Origin: Algoriphagus sp. AGSA1
GTDB lineage: Bacteria > Bacteroidota > Bacteroidia > Cytophagales > Cyclobacteriaceae
Assembly (NCBI RefSeq): GCF_021390545.1
Contig: NZ_JAJUWR010000014.1
Span: 106,150-170,149 of the forward strand
Reading direction: 5' to 3'
Length of the DNA stretch: 64,000 bases
Shown: positions 38,311-44,617 of the stretch, in pieces
How positions within the stretch are numbered: the stretch's first letter is position 1
How the letters are laid out: every line of letters begins with the position of its first letter
The notes under the pieces: generated by a model
The model's database searches: none
Told to the model about the DNA's origin: nothing
What the model saw: the letters and a program-made list of their open reading frames with translations, nothing else
Translations under genes and position numbers: made by a program

Positions 38311-38823
38311 TCAATGCCAGCGATATTCCGTATCAGCTAAAGGATCTATTTTATCAAATTCTTTAAAATCCTTATTCTTATTGCTTTCCCACCATTCAAA
38401 ATAAGAATCAGCAACGTCTTGCTGAAGCTGAGTGGTCTGATCTAAATATTCAAGGTTGTTTCGATTTTTTACGAATGGATTTTGAGAAGGAAATGTCCCG
38501 ATAAGGAACTCACTTCCAATTGACCTTGCCCTAATGGACTCTATTGTCCATAAAATATACATCCCCAAAGAACATTCTGGGAACCAAGCTGATGAAATAG
38601 CATTTATTGGATAATCAGAAATTATTTCGGTCTCATTTCTATACGATAAAAGTTTAGGAATGTCTTTGGAGTTAAAATCTGGAAGTTCCCTGTGGTCGTA
38701 ATTTCCCGCCTTCAACAGTGTGACATAACGTTCTACGCTCATTCTTGGGGGATCTGATTTGTCTTCACAACCAAAGAAGGCCAAAAGGAAAACCAGTGAT
38801 ATAGAAAATCGAAGTGCTCTCAT
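38311..38823 (-). CDS. Lipoprotein of unknown function (possibly DUF4943-like)
   Basis: 170 residues with a lipoprotein signal (lipobox FFGC, Cys19). The mature part contains VERYVTLLKAGNYD, DFNSKDIPKLLSYRNETEII and GMYILWTIESIR, which recall a Bacteroidota lipoprotein family (DUF4943), but I hold that name loosely. The C-terminus is acidic and Trp-containing (DSYFEWWESNKNKDFKE). Alone in its transcript as far as can be seen. Confidence 0.7.
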   Translation of the reverse strand: MRALRFSISLVFLLAFFGCEDKSDPPRMSVERYVTLLKAGNYDHRELPDFNSKDIPKLLSYRNETEIISDYPINAISSAWFPECSLGMYILWTIESIRARSIGSEFLIGTFPSQNPFVKNRNNLEYLDQTTQLQQDVADSYFEWWESNKNKDFKEFDKIDPLADTEYRWH

Positions 38824-39140
38824 TACTTAATTTTTAAAAATCAGGAGTTGTCTTTCTTTAAAAATAGTTGATTTTTAGTTTTTTAGAAAATTATTCAGGA
38901 ATTTTTAGGCTTATCAAAAGGCAGTAAAAACATGGGAATAACTTTTTGTGTCGGCTTCAGAGAGAGTTTTAACAATGCTATGTGGTTAAGTTTCGATCTG
39001 AGACAGTTTATCACTACCGATCATAGCCAGTTCACTTTCTATGAGTGCTCTATCCCTAAAAGTTGGTGCCTTTATATCATTAGACGGATACATGGGGCTT
39101 GAGGAGGAGAGGCAATAATTGTGGGGTAGAAAGCTGTCAG

Positions 39141-39260
39141 TCATCTTGGGAACCAGTTCATCATGTGATTTTTACCTTCTTCGTGGAGCATTTCTTGGAT
39201 CCGCCTGACTCATCATTGCGTTTTCACCTTACCGTAGATATAATAGGCCACAAGCCATCC
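39141..39260 (-). pseudogene. Broken partial copy of the small membrane protein gene at 36439-36798
   Basis: On the minus strand it reads GWLVAYYIYGKVKTQ, two stop codons, then VRRIQEMLHEEGK, matching the GLISYYIYGKVKTRRRVKRI and IQEMLHEEDEK end of the intact protein. Farther upstream 39287-39313 (CCGATACAGAAAGTG) matches 36955-36980 (CCGATACAGTAAGTG), so the copy lost about 500 bp including the start and first three helices. The remainder of 38824-39461 shows no gene. Confidence 0.75.
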
Positions 39261-39333
39261 GTACCTTGTCAAACATGATCACTTCCCGATACAGAAAGTG
39301 TAACCTATTGTTAATAAGGTTTATGGAAAAAAT

Positions 39334-39382
39334 CGGTACAAATACGGTACATATCTAAGGTAGACTTTTAAGGTAGACTTTT
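39334..39382. repeat. Two adjacent short tandem repeats
   Basis: CGGTACAAATA/CGGTACATATC (11-bp units, 39334-39355) is followed directly by two copies of the 13-bp unit AAGGTAGACTTTT (39357-39382). A 16-bp palindrome AAAAAATCGATTTTTT lies just beyond at 39393-39408, before the hipT stop. Confidence 0.6.
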
Positions 39383-39461
39383 TTTTCGCAATAAAAAATC
39401 GATTTTTTTCTGGTATTTTCTCCTACATTAATGGCTGTGACAATTTCAGTCATTTTTTGAA

Positions 39462-40403
39462 TCAAAACTTCTGTACCCCTAAATTTACCCTTTCTTGATA
39501 AGCCATTTTGAGATCTTCAGTTAGAAAGGACTTTTCAATCAACTTGGTAGCCTTCGGCAACCATTTTTCCAGCCTTTTATAGACACTATTGAGTTGTTTT
39601 TTATTGAGTCTCAAAACTTCTCCAAGTCTATCAAAATATCCTTTGTTGAAATTCCTCTTTTTCCCACCGAGTAGGAGAGCAGTGTCTTCCTTGTCTTTTG
39701 GTAGAATGATTTTGACATTGAGTAAATCATAGGCAGGAGATAGTGTCCAGCCCTGATCTGTTTTCCACATGGAGAAGTTTTTTAAGTGCATGTCATTGTT
39801 GCCGATGACATAATTAAATACGGCCAGCTCGAAAAATCGCATTTTGTCGAGGACGATATTGGTGGATAATTCACCAATTGTTTTTCCCAAGGTTTCCATA
39901 TTCCCTTTGTATTTGTCTTCCAGTTCCAGGATCTGCAAGAAATCAATCATGTGGATTTTTGAATGATCCTCCTTGCGGTCTATTCGCTTGGTGAGATAGG
40001 ACAGTTCGCCCGAAGCCAATCGAATCAAAGTAGAAGGCACCACTTCAATGTTAAATAATTCTGCTAATCTCATGGATAGATGCTCATTTTCAGGCATCTG
40101 AGGGTATTGGTTATTTTGTGGCTTCAGAATATACATTCCCTCCAGTGCATCGAGGATTGTCAGTCGCCCTTGATGCCCATTTTCCAGTTCGGTCTTGATC
40201 CAACCCAGTGATAGTTTAGGCTGAACTCCAGGAACTGTGATTGAACTTTCCGCGGCCTTTTTTGCCAAAATCTCCATTTCAGACAAGTGATAGGGAAGCT
40301 GTGGGGCATGTGTAGTCCCAAAGAATTCTTTGACACATTTGGGATGATAATCTCCAAATTGACTAGCGTTCAAAGGATCGTAACAATAGAGGCATTTATT
40401 CAT
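39462..40403 (-). CDS. hipT: HipT-like toxin kinase (C-terminal part of HipA as a separate protein)
   Basis: 313 residues of the HipA kinase fold without the N-terminal subdomain, which is encoded by the preceding gene. Residues 1-23 have CLYC...HPKC (Cys4, Cys7, His20, Cys23), a likely zinc site. ESSITVPGVQPKLSLG (52-67) matches the Ser-rich regulatory loop plus ATP-binding Gln-Pro-Lys, GNNDMHLKN (201-209) is the catalytic loop (Asp204) and LSPAYDLLN (221-229) holds the metal-binding Asp226. HipA-type kinases phosphorylate aminoacyl-tRNA synthetases (GltX for HipA, TrpS for E. coli HipT) and stop growth. The target here is unknown. It overlaps hipS by 8 bp. Confidence 0.85.
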   Translation of the reverse strand: MNKCLYCYDPLNASQFGDYHPKCVKEFFGTTHAPQLPYHLSEMEILAKKAAESSITVPGVQPKLSLGWIKTELENGHQGRLTILDALEGMYILKPQNNQYPQMPENEHLSMRLAELFNIEVVPSTLIRLASGELSYLTKRIDRKEDHSKIHMIDFLQILELEDKYKGNMETLGKTIGELSTNIVLDKMRFFELAVFNYVIGNNDMHLKNFSMWKTDQGWTLSPAYDLLNVKIILPKDKEDTALLLGGKKRNFNKGYFDRLGEVLRLNKKQLNSVYKRLEKWLPKATKLIEKSFLTEDLKMAYQERVNLGVQKF

Positions 40404-40731
40404 TTCCTTTCGGTTTTAAAGGGTGAACGCTCACAGCTCCAATGGCATTTTGACAACACGCCAAGAGTAGTCCCATACGATCATTTTTATTGATCTTCCA
40501 GCTTTCTGCGGCGATATTCAATAACCAACCTTCGGGAATCAAACCGTCAAAAAAAGGAAACAGGCGTGTGCTTCGATAGGGATGAATGGTCACGGGCATT
40601 CGAAACGTGATGAATTGTTTGGGGTGTTTTTGGACGTAAGATTCGTCGTACATAAAAACATATTCACCAGAATCCTCTTCCGTCAAGATACCGGCCAGCT
40701 CATTGTTATACTTGACTATTCCTGTTCGCAT
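40396..40731 (-). CDS. hipS: HipS-like protein (HipA N-terminal subdomain alone), probable antitoxin
   Basis: 111 residues equal to the N-subdomain-1 of HipA: VKYNNELAGILTEEDSGEYVFMY (split in its two strands), then FPFFDGLIPEGWLLNIAA, the typical FxxLLPEG-type motif. In the E. coli HipBST system the free-standing HipS is the protein that neutralises HipT; by gene order the same is likely here. It overlaps hipB by 26 bp and hipT by 8 bp, so the three are translated together. Confidence 0.82.
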   Translation of the reverse strand: MRTGIVKYNNELAGILTEEDSGEYVFMYDESYVQKHPKQFITFRMPVTIHPYRSTRLFPFFDGLIPEGWLLNIAAESWKINKNDRMGLLLACCQNAIGAVSVHPLKPKGNE

Positions 40732-40927
40732 CTTTTTCGTGGATTGGTGTCAATATGTGGCCAAACATGCTAAGTACTTGGTTTACTTTCGACAGACTTA
40801 GGTTTTCCTTGCCTTGTTCGATTTTCCGGATTACGGTAAGCGCTACGCCCGCTTTGTCGGCAAATTCTTCCTGTGTCAGCCCCAATTGCTTCCTTCTGGT
40901 TTTTACAAATTCGGCTATTTGATTCAT
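40706..40927 (-). CDS. hipB: HipB-like XRE-family DNA-binding protein
   Basis: 73 residues with one helix-turn-helix: VKTRRKQLGLTQEEFADKAG followed by VALTVIRKIEQGKENLSLSKVNQVLSMFG. It is the repressor of the Hip operon and binds DNA as a dimer. Three phased palindromes directly upstream are the presumed operators. The C-terminal tail is short (HEKDANRNSQV). Confidence 0.87.
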   Translation of the reverse strand: MNQIAEFVKTRRKQLGLTQEEFADKAGVALTVIRKIEQGKENLSLSKVNQVLSMFGHILTPIHEKDANRNSQV

Positions 40928-40929
40928 TC

Positions 40930-41027
40930 TATATGTATTTACATATAAATGTAGAAAAAAGATTTGATTTATATGCTTTTGCGTATAAAAAGTAACATTG
41001 ATTAATTTTTATATGCTTTTAGATATA
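40930..41027. promoter_or_regulatory. Three HipB operator palindromes spaced exactly 40 bp
   Basis: O1 TATATGTATTTACATATA (40930-40947), O2 TATATGCTTTTGCGTATA (40970-40987) and O3 TATATGCTTTTAGATATA (41010-41027) are 18-bp palindromes with a 6-bp spacer. They start 40 bp apart, close to four helix turns, so bound dimers would lie on one face. O1 is two bp from the hipB start codon. A TACATTTA element on the minus strand (40946-40953) that overlaps O1 may be the -7 box. Confidence 0.75.
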
Positions 41028-41167
41028 ATTTTTAGCCAAATCTTTTACTGTGAGGGATATAAGGTCATTCTATAGCTCATTTATATGGTATTTTTGAGCT
41101 ATAGAAATAAGTTTAATCGCTCATAGGATCGATTTGGCAGAAACTTAATTAGCTAAAATTCAATTCA

Positions 41168-41190
41168 TTGTGCACACAGTGTGTGCACAA
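41168..41190. repeat. 23-bp perfect palindrome at the left flank of the insertion sequence
   Basis: TTGTGCACACA and TGTGTGCACAA are mirror arms around one central G. It ends 6 bp before the insertion sequence. It may be the target of the element or belong to the older region upstream of the hip operators. Confidence 0.75.
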
Positions 41191-41202
41191 ACTCAAGTTT
41201 GG

Positions 41203-42594
41203 CTAATTTCTAGCATGAAACAATGCGGAGAGGATAGGATTATCTGATTTTTTGAGGGTTTGCATTTTTTTCTGGATGTTTACGAAGTCGGAGAAATTGA
41301 TTTTTGAAGTGTGTGCCCAGTTTATTGCCCTGAATTGGTTGAGGATGTCACCTGTTGTTGTACGGATCGATTTTTCTGATTTATACCACTTTGGACGGGG
41401 GAGGACTTGCGTTTTTGCAGTTTCTGAGGCCAGAAGAAGCATGGAATAGACGGCGGTGAGGAATGCGGGGACTTTTTCACAGGCCTGCTCGGTTCTGACC
41501 TGGGCTTCCCCGCATCCCAAAATAGTTTTCTCGTCTTTGAAGTTGACCTCTATGCCCCATCTCCAGAGATAGGCTTGCAGCAGTGTGCCCAGGTCCAGCT
41601 CCGGTTCGGTACAGACCAGATAGGCCGGATCCCGGTAGAGCAGGCGTGACTTGAGGGTCTTGCGGTAGGAGACCGGACGGATGATGACCAGTTTGAGATC
41701 TTTGTTCCCGGCCTTTCTCCAGCGGACCGTCGGGATGACTTTAAGCTGGAACCCGTGGACTTTTCCAGCTGCCCAGGCCTGGGCCTTTACCCAGGAATAG
41801 TCATCGGACTGCCGGATCTGTTCGGGAGTCGGGAGCCGTTCCCCATAGACTTTTTTTCGCCCCTTGCCGGATGTGGGGGGCTCTGGAGGCAGGTAGAGGC
41901 TACAGTCTTTCCGGATTCTGCCGATCAGGGTGGTATTGGCGGGGAGTTTTTTCAGAACCGCTTCGTTGGTATAGCTTCCGTCCACGCTGACCACCAGTTC
42001 CTTGTCGGTAAAGCCATCCTGATCGAGATTTTCACGCAAGAGCTTGATCCGTTGGGCACCGATGACGCTGAGCTTGGCTTTTTTCTGGGTTTCACGGAAC
42101 AGTTGCCAATCCTGTTCCCCTGCCGCTTTACCGGGCTTTTTTACACTGGGGCAATGATGTAGATCAACGGGGATGGCCCGGGCCTGTACCGGGCCCATTT
42201 TTGAAAAACAGGATAATGAAAGCTGGATGAACCGCTGCCCCCAAACCAGATTGGTCTGGAAAGGTGGGCCAAGCGCATCCCTGAGCCAACGGGCACCAAA
42301 CACGTTTCTTCCTTTTTTTGGTAACAAGGTGTCATCCATGTGGGCAAAAACATACCGCTGTACCGGATCGGCCAATGTGACAACTTTCCTTCGGATGACA
42401 CCGAAAATCCCGGCAATATCCATCCTGTCCCCTTTGAAAAGGCGATAGGCGGCCGACCAGTCCTTAAACTGATCACCACTTGCGGTCAGCCAACCTGTAA
42501 TGGTGGAACGCCCCATACAGGAAAGCACCCCGTTGACCAGCCTTGCGGCTCTTTGCCAGGTACGAAACTGCTTGAAGCAGGATTGGCATTCCAA
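41203..42594 (-). CDS. IS4-superfamily DDE transposase (ORF B), probably made by -1 frameshifting
   Basis: 463 residues from the first possible start (TTG at 42594). The catalytic residues are visible: FAHMDDTLLPKKG (first Asp), VVSVDGSYTNEAVL (second Asp), and AYLWRWGIEVNFKDEKTILG, which is a perfect Y-2-R-3-E-6-K signature with the catalytic Glu. No ATG exists near the N-terminus, but the frame is open upstream to a TAA just before a run of nine A (minus strand; 42636-42644), reading KKTPGEDLKGVLEGIFLECQ. A -1 slip on this run would fuse it to the AbrB-like frame and give a protein of about 540 residues. TTG initiation is the alternative. Confidence 0.85.
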   Translation of the reverse strand: MECQSCFKQFRTWQRAARLVNGVLSCMGRSTITGWLTASGDQFKDWSAAYRLFKGDRMDIAGIFGVIRRKVVTLADPVQRYVFAHMDDTLLPKKGRNVFGARWLRDALGPPFQTNLVWGQRFIQLSLSCFSKMGPVQARAIPVDLHHCPSVKKPGKAAGEQDWQLFRETQKKAKLSVIGAQRIKLLRENLDQDGFTDKELVVSVDGSYTNEAVLKKLPANTTLIGRIRKDCSLYLPPEPPTSGKGRKKVYGERLPTPEQIRQSDDYSWVKAQAWAAGKVHGFQLKVIPTVRWRKAGNKDLKLVIIRPVSYRKTLKSRLLYRDPAYLVCTEPELDLGTLLQAYLWRWGIEVNFKDEKTILGCGEAQVRTEQACEKVPAFLTAVYSMLLLASETAKTQVLPRPKWYKSEKSIRTTTGDILNQFRAINWAHTSKINFSDFVNIQKKMQTLKKSDNPILSALFHARN

Positions 42595-42611
42595 GAAAAT
42601 CCCTTCCAGTA

Positions 42612-42644
42612 CTCCCTTCAGATCTTCTCCGGGAGTTTTTTTTT
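42612..42644 (-). promoter_or_regulatory. Probable programmed -1 frameshift site of the insertion sequence
   Basis: On the minus strand a run of nine A (42644-42636) is followed at once by CTCCC (42635-42631) that can pair with GGGAG (42616-42612), a small downstream stem. The transposase frame opens only at the TAA that directly precedes the A-run, and the ORF A stop is 16 bases after the run. Confidence 0.65.
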
Positions 42645-42824
42645 AAGGTCCGCTACGGACTGGTCACTGCGCTGCAGAACCAGTCTCTGGTGGTCGTCGA
42701 TGATCCACTCCACTACTTCTCCTTGATGAAATTCGATGGCCTGGGCAACGGCAGCAGGAAAATTGACATACCACTGTTCGCTTTTTGCTCTTTTGATGAG
42801 TTGTACTTTGGTTGGATATCCCAT
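42618..42824 (-). CDS. AbrB/MazE-like DNA-binding protein of the insertion sequence (ORF A)
   Basis: 68 residues: MGYPTKVQLIKRAKSEQWYV, then NFPAAVAQAIEFHQGEVVEW and a strand IIDDHQRLVLQRSD, the swapped-hairpin pattern of AbrB/SpoVT domains. The ATG at 42824 is preferred; an in-frame codon at 42857 adds eleven unrelated residues. The C-terminus runs through nine A (LKKKLPEKI) and stops at 42618. It could regulate the element, and after a -1 shift would become the N-terminal DNA-binding part of the transposase. Confidence 0.75.
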   Translation of the reverse strand: MGYPTKVQLIKRAKSEQWYVNFPAAVAQAIEFHQGEVVEWIIDDHQRLVLQRSDQSVADLKKKLPEKI

Positions 42825-42857
42825 ATCTAGTTTATTAACTAGATATAATAATCTCAA

Positions 42858-42890
42858 AAAAAGGCCATAAATCCAAATTATGGCCTTTTT
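42858..42890. terminator. Bidirectional terminator inside the right end of the insertion sequence
   Basis: AAAAAGGCCATAA and TTATGGCCTTTTT pair around a 7-nt loop. It sits upstream of ORF A, so it can block transcription that enters from outside, a common protective device of such elements. Confidence 0.75.
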
Positions 42891-42912
42891 ATTTTAAGTA
42901 TCTAGTAAATAG

Positions 42913-43158
42913 CCAAACGAAAGGCCTTGCCTTTGGCAAGGAAAACCATTTTGCCAGCTTTTGTTGGTTAGAGTGTTTGTGCCAAAAGCACAACAGGTAG
43001 CTGCCCTGAATGCAGCAAAGCGGAATTCAGGGTTGGGAAATCCAAATGAATACGCCAAAAGTGCCAACGGCACGTTCGGTAATTTATGGATTAATTCTGC
43101 AGATGGAGATCCCAATGTCTTTTGGGAAAACTATGAGAGCGGGGTAGCTATGTGGTAA
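42913..43158 (+). pseudogene. Gene fragment or stem-loop cluster flanking the insertion sequence
   Basis: The frame opens at the IS end and finishes GNLWINSADGDPNVFWENYE plus SGVAMW before TAA at 43156-43158, which looks like the end of a lost protein. No start is credible. The first 160 bp contain four short hairpins: 42925-42941 (CCTTGCC/GGCAAGG), 42977-42993 (TTGTGC/GCACAA), 43004-43032 (CCCTGAAT/ATTCAGGG) and 43061-43073 (GTGCC/GGCAC), so the region may instead be a REP-like array. Uncertain. Confidence 0.3.
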
Positions 43159-43253
43159 ACAAAAAATTAACTACATAGTCAAGAGCTTTCTGATCACTAC
43201 CCAACTTTCAAGTCTGATTCGTTTTTATCACTAATGAATACAGAAAATAACGG

Positions 43254-44579
43254 CTAGTTATAAAGCGGAACTTTAAATCCGACATATATATCAGTGCTTC
43301 TGGAAGTGTTGGAAATCAAGTTTGTCAAAATTGACCCTGAGCCAATCATCACCGGTCCGGCACGCACACCTAGTCCCCAGGCAAGGGCAGAGTCGTATTG
43401 GCGAATGCTGAGGGGGCTATATACACTTACCCATCTTTTTTCCAGCCGTGGTGTAACGGTGAATGAATTGATAAGGTTACTTACCGGGTTTTCTTTATTG
43501 TTTTTGATGGAAAGTGCTCCCTGAGCACTGAGGAAGAATTTTCCATCTATATTATAGTCACCAAAAAACTGAAAGGAGGTCGGCAGCCCCATTTTGGTGT
43601 TTCCTCCCGTTTCAACACCTTTGTAATAGTCATTCAATATTACTTCCAGATCCTTGATTGAGAATTCATCCGCATCGAAATTTCCGTCCATTGCATATAC
43701 ATTTCCCGGAGTCCTACCATAATTGATGGCTCCTATGTCCATCAGTGAAATACCAAGTCTGAATTTATAAGGATTATAATAGGTGTTTACGTTCTGTTCT
43801 TTATATTCATAAACTAAGCCCAGGTCAGCTCCAATCCCTGATTTGATACTGGAAAAATTTATATTACCAGAATCAAAGCCGGAAGTATATCCATAGCGCA
43901 TTGTTCCTGATGTGGTAAGTATATTGGAGGTATAGTTGTAGTTTACAGATAGCAATTGGCTGTTCCCAAAAACTCCTCCCGCCCCTGCCAGATACTTTAA
44001 GGTAATTCCTCCTTTCAGCGAATGATAATCAGTGTCAATAAGCATATTTGCATAAGTGACACCTATTTCTGCCCATGCATGAATAGATCCTGAAGCATCT
44101 TCCATAGTGAGGTTGAAGTCGGATTGTTCTTCATATTTGGTATTTGCAAGTTCGTAAAGATTTCCTCCTACATTGTTCAATCCGAAAAATCCACGAGCCC
44201 TGGAAGTGAATGCCAGACTGTTTTTATCGTTTATATTGAATAATATGGAGGGACCAAGGATATCAATATTCCCAAAAAAGTTATTGTTGTTTTTGGAGTT
44301 TTTAGCACCATCAGAATTTATTTCAAATCCATTTCGAAAATTGTTCAGATCACTTAAATCCACACTTAGGTAGTCATTTCCAATAAATGCGCTTGAAGAA
44401 AGAATGTTGATATCCATCCGCATTTTGGAATCTGTGGATAGGGCGGGGTTCAGTAGTAGCGCATGCACACCAGAATAGCTGTCCAGAGTATTTCCTATAA
44501 ATGTCTGGGCAGGGGAGCTAGGTGCAAGGATAATAAAGACGAAAAATACAATCAAAGAGTGTAGAAAAATCCTTGTCAT
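43254..44579 (-). CDS. DUF5723 family protein, probable outer-membrane beta-barrel
   Basis: 441 residues with a signal peptide (IFLHSLIVFFVFIILAPSSPAQ). GNTLDSYSGVHALLLNPALSTDSKMRMD at the N-terminus (here: YSGVHALLLNPA) is the recognisable start of DUF5723 proteins. The rest alternates aromatic and polar residues as in outer-membrane barrels, with long Asn/Gly-rich loops (DGAKNSKNNNNFFGN), and ends IYVGFKVPLYN, a typical terminal strand. Such proteins are found only in Bacteroidota; the function is not known. It lies 38 bp after the E1 dehydrogenase gene on the same strand. Confidence 0.78.
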   Translation of the reverse strand: MTRIFLHSLIVFFVFIILAPSSPAQTFIGNTLDSYSGVHALLLNPALSTDSKMRMDINILSSSAFIGNDYLSVDLSDLNNFRNGFEINSDGAKNSKNNNNFFGNIDILGPSILFNINDKNSLAFTSRARGFFGLNNVGGNLYELANTKYEEQSDFNLTMEDASGSIHAWAEIGVTYANMLIDTDYHSLKGGITLKYLAGAGGVFGNSQLLSVNYNYTSNILTTSGTMRYGYTSGFDSGNINFSSIKSGIGADLGLVYEYKEQNVNTYYNPYKFRLGISLMDIGAINYGRTPGNVYAMDGNFDADEFSIKDLEVILNDYYKGVETGGNTKMGLPTSFQFFGDYNIDGKFFLSAQGALSIKNNKENPVSNLINSFTVTPRLEKRWVSVYSPLSIRQYDSALAWGLGVRAGPVMIGSGSILTNLISNTSRSTDIYVGFKVPLYN

Positions 44580-44617
44580 CAGGCAATAGGTTGGTTGGTC
44601 TCATTTTGAGAAAACAA

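Larger units (their letters stand above)
41197..42918 (-). mobile_element. IS4-superfamily insertion sequence, 1.72 kb, with AbrB-like ORF A and transposase ORF B
   Basis: Both ends carry inverted repeats: GTTTGGCTAATTTCTAG at 41197-41213 and, on the other strand, GTTTGGCTATTTACTAG at 42902-42918 (15 of 17 identical). Between them lie a short AbrB-like gene and a DDE transposase gene, both on the minus strand, the transposase ending inside the left repeat. No target site duplication could be recognised. The base composition is clearly more G/C-rich than the surroundings, which suggests recent arrival. Confidence 0.85.
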
